Below, piece after piece: positions 58,952-64,000 of a stretch of 64,000 bases of DNA (positions within the stretch are counted from its first letter, which is position 1; the number at the start of each line of letters is the position of its first letter). Location: contig NZ_JBDFMH010000001.1 of the NCBI RefSeq assembly GCF_047238125.1, positions 2,294,001 through 2,358,000 on the forward strand, given 5' to 3'. The notes below the pieces were generated by a model that was not told where the DNA came from, searched no databases, and saw only the letters and a list, made by a program, of their open reading frames with translations. Source of the stretch: JBDFMH01 sp047238125. GTDB lineage: Bacteria > Pseudomonadota > Alphaproteobacteria > Sphingomonadales > Sphingomonadaceae. Both the position numbers and the translations under genes were made by a program.

Positions 58952-59470
58952 ATGACGCTTGCAACCCTTTCCCCCGCCGACACCCGAGCAGTGATTGATG
59001 CGGGAGCGCGGCTGATCGACATTCGCGGTGCCGACGAGCATGCGCGCGAGCGCATCCCTGGCGCGCTGAACGTGCCGCTCGACCGGATCGGCGACCTGCC
59101 GCGCGACGGCCGCCCGGTCGTCTTTCACTGCAAGTCGGGGATGCGCACTGCTGCCAATGCGGCTCCACTTGGCGCAGCAGCGGGCGGCGCCCCAGCCTAC
59201 ATCCTTGGGGGTGGTTTGGATGCGTGGCGAAAGGCCGGGCAACCCATCGTCGCCGATCGATCGCAGCCGCTTGAGATCATGCGGCAGGTCCAGATCGCCG
59301 CCGGCGTGCTGGTGCTGCTCGGCGTGCTGCTGGGCATGTTCGTCGCGCCTGTTTTCTTCGGCCTTTCCGCCTTCGTCGGCGCAGGGTTGATGTTCGCGGG
59401 GGTAACGGGGTGGTGCGGAATGGCCAACCTCCTGCGCGTCATGCCTTGGAACCGGCGCTCGGCGGCCTGA
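58952..59470 (+). CDS. Rhodanese with C-terminal membrane domain (DUF2892)
   Basis: The 172-aa protein has a rhodanese domain (about 1-105; LIDIRGADEHARERIPGALNVP and active-site loop FHCKSGMRT with the catalytic C) followed by two transmembrane helices (about 118-160) of DUF2892 type, with GVTGWCGMANLL between and after them. It handles sulfane sulfur at the membrane. It starts four bases after the ArsR stop and is followed by the TSUP gene after seven bases. Confidence 0.9.
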   Translation: MTLATLSPADTRAVIDAGARLIDIRGADEHARERIPGALNVPLDRIGDLPRDGRPVVFHCKSGMRTAANAAPLGAAAGGAPAYILGGGLDAWRKAGQPIVADRSQPLEIMRQVQIAAGVLVLLGVLLGMFVAPVFFGLSAFVGAGLMFAGVTGWCGMANLLRVMPWNRRSAA

Positions 59471-59477
59471 GGCGATC

Positions 59478-60257
59478 ATGGACACCGCCGCCGTCGTTGC
59501 CGCACTTGCATCGGGCGGCGTGATCGGCCTGATCCTCGGCCTCGTCGGCGGGGGCGGGTCGATCCTCGCGGTGCCGCTTCTGATCTATGTCGTCGGGATC
59601 GGTTCGCCGCACGCCGCGATCGGGACGGCCGCTGTCGCCGTGACTGTTAACGGGCTCGCCAGTTTGATCGGCCATGCCCGCGCTGGCCGTGTGAAGTGGC
59701 GGTGCGCCGGCGTGTTTGCGGTTTCGGGCATGATAGGCGCGGCGCTGGGTGCCGAACTGGGCAAGGCGTTCGACGGCAAGCGGCTGCTGGTTCTATTCGG
59801 GTCGCTGATGATCGGAGTCGGGCTGTCAGCGCTGCGCAAACGCCGCACAGCCGAAGCGCCGGACGTGCGGCTGACCCGTGAAAGCGCCGCAACGCTGCTA
59901 CCGCGCCTTGTTCCAATTGGGCTGGGTGTCGGGCTTGCTGCCGGCTTCTTCGGGATCGGGGGCGGGTTTCTGATCGTGCCTGGGCTCATCATCGCGACAG
60001 CGATGCCGCTGCCCTTGGCGATCGGCACGTCGCTGGTCGTCGTGAGCGCGCTCGGGTTGACCACCGCTTCCTCTTACGCCCTGTCAGGTATGGTCGATTG
60101 GGGCATTACCGCGCTGCTGGTCGCAGGTGGCGTCGCCGGAACGATCGGCGGCATGGCGCTAAGTAAGGTTCTTGGCACCCGCAAAGGACTGCTCGAACGG
60201 GGATTCGCCGCTGTCGTCATTGCGATCGGTACCTATGTCATCGCGCAGTCAGCTTAA
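59478..60257 (+). CDS. TSUP (TauE/SafE) family sulfite/anion exporter
   Basis: The 259-aa protein has about eight transmembrane helices. Its paired glycine-rich signatures LILGLVGGGGSILAVP and AAGFFGIGGGFLIVPGL are those of TSUP proteins, which export sulfite or other sulfur anions. As the last gene of the ArsR-rhodanese-TSUP set it would remove sulfite made by the divergent persulfide dioxygenase. Confidence 0.92.
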   Translation: MDTAAVVAALASGGVIGLILGLVGGGGSILAVPLLIYVVGIGSPHAAIGTAAVAVTVNGLASLIGHARAGRVKWRCAGVFAVSGMIGAALGAELGKAFDGKRLLVLFGSLMIGVGLSALRKRRTAEAPDVRLTRESAATLLPRLVPIGLGVGLAAGFFGIGGGFLIVPGLIIATAMPLPLAIGTSLVVVSALGLTTASSYALSGMVDWGITALLVAGGVAGTIGGMALSKVLGTRKGLLERGFAAVVIAIGTYVIAQSA

Positions 60258-60410
60258 TTCACGTGCCTGCATAGCAAGGTAATGCCACACCAGCCTTTGA
60301 TCAGAGGTATCGCAAGGGAACGGTTATGCCACCAGCGCGAAGCCACTCCCTGCTGCACCGACCCAATCCCAGACACTCAATGCGCTACGTCCGTACATCG
60401 GCTGCGAAGG

Positions 60411-61240
60411 TGCTGTCAGTCTAACGCGAACTTGTCTCCGTTGGAGACACGTCGCTCTTGAAGGTGGCAGCCTAGCTGGCAAGGCCTTGCCACTCCGCCA
60501 AGGCGGCGGAGCGTCGTTCCCGGTAGGCTTTGCGATCGATGAGATGGCGCTCGAGGTTGAAGTGATTGTGGACGTTGGCGTGGACCGAGGCGAACTTCTG
60601 CAAGCTCTTCATCTGGCAGAACCGCAGCATCGCCCGCTCCCTTCGTCGGAACGGAAGATGGCTGTTCTCGACCCGGCTGTTCGCCCAGCGACCAACCTCC
60701 TGACGATCGCGGCAGCCTAGCTCGTCCATCGCCGCCCCGTAGCTGCGCAAGCCGTCGGTGGTGATCGCTTTGGGTGAGCCGTGGCGCCTGAGTGCCTTCT
60801 TCATGAAGGATAGCGCCGCCGTCTTGTCGCGGCTCTTCGTCACGTAGCTCTCGAGCACTTCCCCTTCATGGTCGACGGCCCGCCACAGGTAGACCATCTC
60901 GCCGTTCAGCTTCACGTACATCTCGTCCAGGTGCCACCGCCAGTGTCGGAAGCCACGCATCCGGCTCACCCGCGCCCGGCGGATGTCACCGGCAAACAGC
61001 GGACCGAACCTGTTCCACCAGAGCCGCACCGTCTCGTGGCAGATGTCGATCCCGCGCTCGAACAGCCGGTCCTCGACGTTGCGCAGCGACAGCGGGAAGC
61101 GGACATACATCAGCACCACCAGGCGGATCACCTCGGGCGACGAGTTGAAGTAGCGGAACGGCGATGCGGGTTTGCAGGCGCAAGGCATGGTACTGCCCTT
61201 ACCGCGCCGACACAGCAGGTGCATTTGGTTTGACTGAGCC
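60411..61240 (-). mobile_element. IS6-family insertion sequence
   Basis: The element carries one complete IS6-type transposase. Imperfect terminal repeats share TCAGTC(T/A)AAC: 60416-60425 at the left and its complement at 61228-61237 at the right. The right end abuts the otsA fragment exactly at 61241. About 830 bp is normal for the family. No 8-bp target duplication was found, consistent with a rearranged IS6-type insertion. The left end is approximate. Confidence 0.75.
60472..61188 (-). CDS. IS6-family transposase
   Basis: The 238-aa DDE transposase has the N-terminal HTH (EVIRLVVLMYVRFPLSLRNV, then ERGIDICHETVRLWW) and a catalytic triad of D88 in WHLDEMYVK, D145 in ITTDGLRSY and E174 in RVENSHLPFRRRERAM. 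It appears intact. IS6 elements move by replicative cointegrate formation and often join or delete flanking DNA, fitting the abrupt junctions here. Confidence 0.95.
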   Translation of the reverse strand: MPCACKPASPFRYFNSSPEVIRLVVLMYVRFPLSLRNVEDRLFERGIDICHETVRLWWNRFGPLFAGDIRRARVSRMRGFRHWRWHLDEMYVKLNGEMVYLWRAVDHEGEVLESYVTKSRDKTAALSFMKKALRRHGSPKAITTDGLRSYGAAMDELGCRDRQEVGRWANSRVENSHLPFRRRERAMLRFCQMKSLQKFASVHANVHNHFNLERHLIDRKAYRERRSAALAEWQGLAS

Positions 61241-62068
61241 GCTTGAGACCTTCCACGATTACGTGATCCGCGAAATGGGCGGGACGATCGGGACAGACGA
61301 TCGGGTCACGGTCGGCGGCCGTACGATCCGCGCGATCGCCTGCCCGATCGGGATCGACGCGCGCGAATTCATCGCCAGCGCGGGCAGCGCGCAGGCGCTG
61401 GATACGCATGCCCGCATGGTCGACAGCGCAATCGGCCGCAAGCTGATTGCGGGCGTCGACCGGCTCGATTATTCCAAAGGGCTCGAGGAACGGTTCAACG
61501 GCTATCAGCGCTATCTCGAAACGCGGCCCGATGCGCATGCCAACGTCTTCATGCTGCAGATCGCGCCGCCGTCGCGCGCGACCGTCCAGAGCTACCGCGA
61601 TATCCACGCCGCGCTGGATGCCCAGTCCGGCCGGATCAACGGTGCGTTCGCCGATATCGACTGGGTGCCGTTGCGCTATGTGAACCAGGGTTTCCCGCGC
61701 AACGTGCTGGCCGGCGTCTATCGCGCCGCGCGGATCGGCCTCGTCATGCCGCTGCGCGACGGCATGAACCTCGTCGCCAAGGAATATGTCGCCGCACAGG
61801 ATCCGGAGGATCCCGGCGTGCTGGTGCTGTCGCGCTTCGCCGGGGCCGCAGCGCAATTGGAAGATGCGCTACTCGTCAATCCCTACAGCCCTGACGACAT
61901 CGCTGACGCGATCGATCGCGCATTGGCCATGCCCCGCGAGGAGCGGATCGCCCGCTGGACCAAGCTGTTCCGCAACATCTGTGATGAAGATGTGATCTGG
62001 TGGCGCAAGCGCTTCACCGATCGCCTCGCCGCCGACTGAGCCTGTGGATCAGACCGGTGGTGCAATCA
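61241..62068 (+). pseudogene. Truncated second copy of otsA 3' end plus fasciclin tail
   Basis: This is the right copy of the 828-bp direct repeat (left copy 44922-45749). It encodes the last 265 residues of OtsA in an intact frame with a few changes (for example YVIRE for YVVRE, and IHAAL for IRAAL), but the first 195 codons are gone, cut at the IS6 end. The remaining frame extends back into the IS with no proper start. The last 20 bases are the tail of a second fasciclin gene. Lacking the N-terminal Rossmann domain, the product cannot be an active synthase. Confidence 0.9.
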
Positions 62069-62093
62069 TCAAGCTTTTGCCGTCATCGGCATC

Positions 62094-62612
62094 TTACAAT
62101 ACGTTCTTCAGTGCCTGATGGAGCCGTTCTCGCACATCCTCATAGCTTGGATCATCCACCATCTCCCTTAGCTGTTCCGTATCCTTGCGATCCGCAACGA
62201 TCGTCAGCGTGTTCGCGAACACCCAGCGCGTCTCGGCATCATGCTCACGACGAAGTTCCGTCAGCAGCTTCGGGCCTGCCAAACCCTCGGCTTCGGCAAC
62301 CGCTAGCGCCCGCCCGATGGCTTGGCGAAGGACCGGATGGGACGTGACCGGAAGGTGCTTCAGCAGGATCGGGATCGCTTCAGGGTAGCTATCGCTCGTG
62401 TTCACCATCTCGAAGACCGACGTCAGATGGCTCCCCACAGCAGCTAAGTCTCGCTCGAAGAGTTGCTCCTCCGGTGTCATCTCCGCCTGCAACGCATCCA
62501 CGGATGCTTGATGTTTCTCCTGACGTTTACGGTCCCGCTCCACCCACTCGGGATCTCGCTGCAGCTCCTGCATCAAATCCCACGCTCCAACCTTGCGTCG
62601 CTTAATGGTCAT
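62094..62612 (-). CDS. Helical repeat protein, candidate immunity protein
   Basis: The 172-aa protein is all-helical and looks like short HEAT-type repeats (YPEAIPILLKHLPVTSHPVLRQAIGRALAV; LLTELRREHDAETRWVFANTLTIVA, given as approximate repeats of about 30-35 residues). There is no signal or membrane segment. Its ATG (62612) shares a base with the stop of the toxin-like gene upstream (TAATG), the typical coupling of polymorphic-toxin and immunity genes. The immunity role is inferred from position and size. Confidence 0.65.
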   Translation of the reverse strand: MTIKRRKVGAWDLMQELQRDPEWVERDRKRQEKHQASVDALQAEMTPEEQLFERDLAAVGSHLTSVFEMVNTSDSYPEAIPILLKHLPVTSHPVLRQAIGRALAVAEAEGLAGPKLLTELRREHDAETRWVFANTLTIVADRKDTEQLREMVDDPSYEDVRERLHQALKNVL

Positions 62613-62947
62613 TAGAAAGTTCCCGGTATAAATTTGGGCTTGATAATGCCCGAGCGGATGGCCGCTTCAAGTGGGCCGCTCAGGATCGTTTGACCGCTGG
62701 GATGAAGCGGCCCGCGCACGTATAGCTCGAACGTGAACTCCTTGTAGTTTGCGTAAGCGGCGTAGTCGCGGAGCTGACGAGTATAACCTTGATACGCGAC
62801 ATTTTTCGACTCGATCAGCCGCGCACCCTTAAGGTCGATTGCATCCCGGAAGCGTAACTGGTTGCTGCCGAGAATACGGATACCGACCTTCGGCCCGTTA
62901 CCAGGAGGCCAAACAAAGCATCCTCGTAGCGGCGACTTGGCGCCCAT
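62612..62947 (-). CDS. Orphan REase-fold toxin C-terminal domain (Tox-REase-7-like)
   Basis: The 111-aa product resembles the C-terminal REase-type toxin domains of polymorphic toxins: LKGARLIESKNVAYQGYTRQ gives an E-x-K core (IESKNV), then DYAAYANYKEFTFELYVRG and the end SGPLEAAIRSGIIKPKFIPG. ATG 62947 is the first plausible start. The open frame continues upstream antisense to pgeF, but that part is not protein-like. No delivery or repeat domain is attached, so it is a truncated or orphan toxin cassette. The activity would be nuclease, inferred. Confidence 0.65.
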   Translation of the reverse strand: MGAKSPLRGCFVWPPGNGPKVGIRILGSNQLRFRDAIDLKGARLIESKNVAYQGYTRQLRDYAAYANYKEFTFELYVRGPLHPSGQTILSGPLEAAIRSGIIKPKFIPGTF

Positions 62948-62987
62948 CAGCCTTCGCAGGCGCCGTAGGCTGGTGTAGGCGCGGACT

Positions 62988-63767
62988 ATGAATGCCGCTT
63001 TCCCAATCATCCCCATCCCCATCCCCGCACCGTCGCTGGCTGGCCTGCCGCATGGCTTTCTTGGCCGCGGGGGTGGGGTATCGACCGGCATCCATGCCGG
63101 ACTGAACGTCGGCCTGGGATCGGACGACGACCGCGATGCGATCCGTGAGAATCGCCGGCGCGCGGTGGATGCGGTGCTGCCGGGGGCGGCGCTGGTGACG
63201 CTGCACCAAGTCCATTCGGCCGAGGCGGTCGCGGTAACCGCGCCGTTCGCAGACGACGCGCGCCCGCACGCCGATGCGCTCGTCACCGATCGGCCGGGGC
63301 TGCTGCTGGGCATCCTGACCGCGGATTGCGTGCCCGTGCTGCTGGCCGATCACGCGGCCGGCGTGGTGGGCGCCGCGCATGCCGGCTGGAAAGGCGCGAT
63401 CGGCGGGGTGACCGATGCCACGCTGGCCGCGATGGAAAGGCTGGGCGCGTCGCGCGACGGCATCGTCGCTGCGATCGGCCCCTGCATCGCACGCGCCTCC
63501 TACGAAGTCGACGATGCGTTCCGTGCGCGGTTCGAGGCGGACGATCCCGCGAACGAGCGCTTCTTCGCCGAAGGGCGCGCCGGCCGCCACCAGTTCGATA
63601 TCGAAGCCTATGTCACCGCCCGGCTGGCGGCGGCCGGCGTGCGGCGGATCGCGGCGCTGGGGTTGGACACCTATGCCGATCCGGCGCGCTTCTTCAGCTA
63701 TCGTCGCGCGACCCATCGCGGCGAGTCCGGCTATGGCCGGCAGATCAGCCTGATCGGGCTGGCCTGA
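62988..63767 (+). CDS. pgeF: Peptidoglycan editing factor / purine nucleoside phosphorylase-like (laccase-domain) protein
   Basis: The 259-aa protein is of the YfiH/PgeF family. Conserved zinc ligands are H in TLHQVHSAEAV, C in LTADCVPVLL and H in AAHAGWKGAIGG. Members edit peptidoglycan precursors carrying L-Ser and have multicopper-oxidase-unrelated nucleoside activities. The start is ATG 62988. Its usual upstream neighbours are not present; the region before it is the toxin cassette. Confidence 0.95.
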   Translation: MNAAFPIIPIPIPAPSLAGLPHGFLGRGGGVSTGIHAGLNVGLGSDDDRDAIRENRRRAVDAVLPGAALVTLHQVHSAEAVAVTAPFADDARPHADALVTDRPGLLLGILTADCVPVLLADHAAGVVGAAHAGWKGAIGGVTDATLAAMERLGASRDGIVAAIGPCIARASYEVDDAFRARFEADDPANERFFAEGRAGRHQFDIEAYVTARLAAAGVRRIAALGLDTYADPARFFSYRRATHRGESGYGRQISLIGLA

Positions 63768-63825
63768 ACCGGGGCGTCGCGGCTAAGGAAGTAACGAACG
63801 AAACCATCTCTCGAAGGAAGCCGCG

Positions 63826-64000
63826 ATGGCGACGCCCCCCAAGGCCCCGCAGGAAACCGAAGCCGATCTGACCAGCGCCACCCCGCGCCGCCGCCCCAAG
63901 CCAGAGGTGATGGAGATCGGCGGCCGCAAGCTCAGCCCGTCCACGCTGATGATGGGCCATGGCTTCGATCCGGCGCTGTCCGAAGGGTCGCTGAAGCCGC
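63826..64000 (+). CDS. Cystathionine gamma-synthase-family protein (5' part)
   Basis: The window ends 58 codons into this gene. ATG 63826 follows a GAAGGAAG ribosome binding site. The visible sequence (MEIGGRKLSPSTLMMGHGFD, then PALSEGSLKP) matches the N-terminus of PLP-dependent Cys/Met metabolism enzymes of the cystathionine gamma-synthase/methionine gamma-lyase family. The exact reaction cannot be told from this part. Confidence 0.75.
   Translation, partial: MATPPKAPQETEADLTSATPRRRPKPEVMEIGGRKLSPSTLMMGHGFDPALSEGSLKP

Noticed and set aside
62948..63313. N-terminal extension of the toxin-like frame
   Set aside because: It is antisense to the pgeF coding sequence and has low-complexity, proline/serine-rich composition.

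Overview
The window looks like a chromosomal piece of a high-GC alphaproteobacterium, most likely a sphingomonad. The basis is the DUF1153/SciP-type CtrA regulator, the gltD-gltB arrangement, high-GC codon use throughout and many compact overlapping operons. This assignment rests on protein recognition, not on a search.

Region 1 (about 0.1-11.7 kb) is an integrated element at the 3' end of a tRNA-Leu(CAG) gene (11701-11787, minus strand). A P4-type integrase (10332-11549) lies next to the tRNA. A degenerate tRNA-end repeat and paired GGGCCCCC arm-type sites occur at both ends. Accessory DNA-handling genes are two small AlpA/excisionase-like proteins, a second tyrosine recombinase with an HTH/zinc-ribbon partner, and an unknown 226-aa protein. 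The cargo is one five-gene operon (1117-7618): a dual-GHKL ATPase with histidine-kinase features, a receiver-domain protein with an unrecognised C-terminal domain, an HTH-fused C5 cytosine methyltransferase, a Vsr endonuclease and an MvaI/BcnI-like restriction endonuclease. The two-component-like pair coupled to a restriction-modification/Vsr unit is the best candidate for an uncharacterised system here.

Region 2 (11.9-45.7 kb) is mostly ordinary chromosome: an NDUFA9-like reductase and uppP; gltD, a DUF2059 protein and gltB; a transglutaminase/ATP-grasp/DUF2126 operon; pdxH, a PhzF-family gene and mnmA; sciP, two GlsB-type membrane proteins and a SIMPL protein; an RND efflux pair; DUF445 and OmpA-like proteins; murA; a Crp/Fnr regulator; and an otsB-GH15-otsA trehalose operon.

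Region 3 (45.7-62.95 kb) looks accessory and rearranged. It is bracketed by two 828-bp direct repeats, the otsA 3' end plus the tail of the fasciclin gene; the right copy abuts an IS6-family element. Inside are many ion-transport genes (MscS, a proton antiporter, DUF389, SLC13, ClC, an APC-like carrier, DUF2254), with duplicated and broken relatives of two of them, then a divergent persulfide-detoxification locus (metallo-hydrolase, ArsR/BigR-like repressor, rhodanese, TSUP exporter). Just past the right repeat is an orphan C-terminal toxin domain (REase-fold, Tox-REase-7-like) with a candidate immunity gene.

Region 4 (62.99-64.0 kb) returns to housekeeping genes: pgeF and the start of a cystathionine gamma-synthase-family gene. 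No CRISPR array or rRNA was seen.
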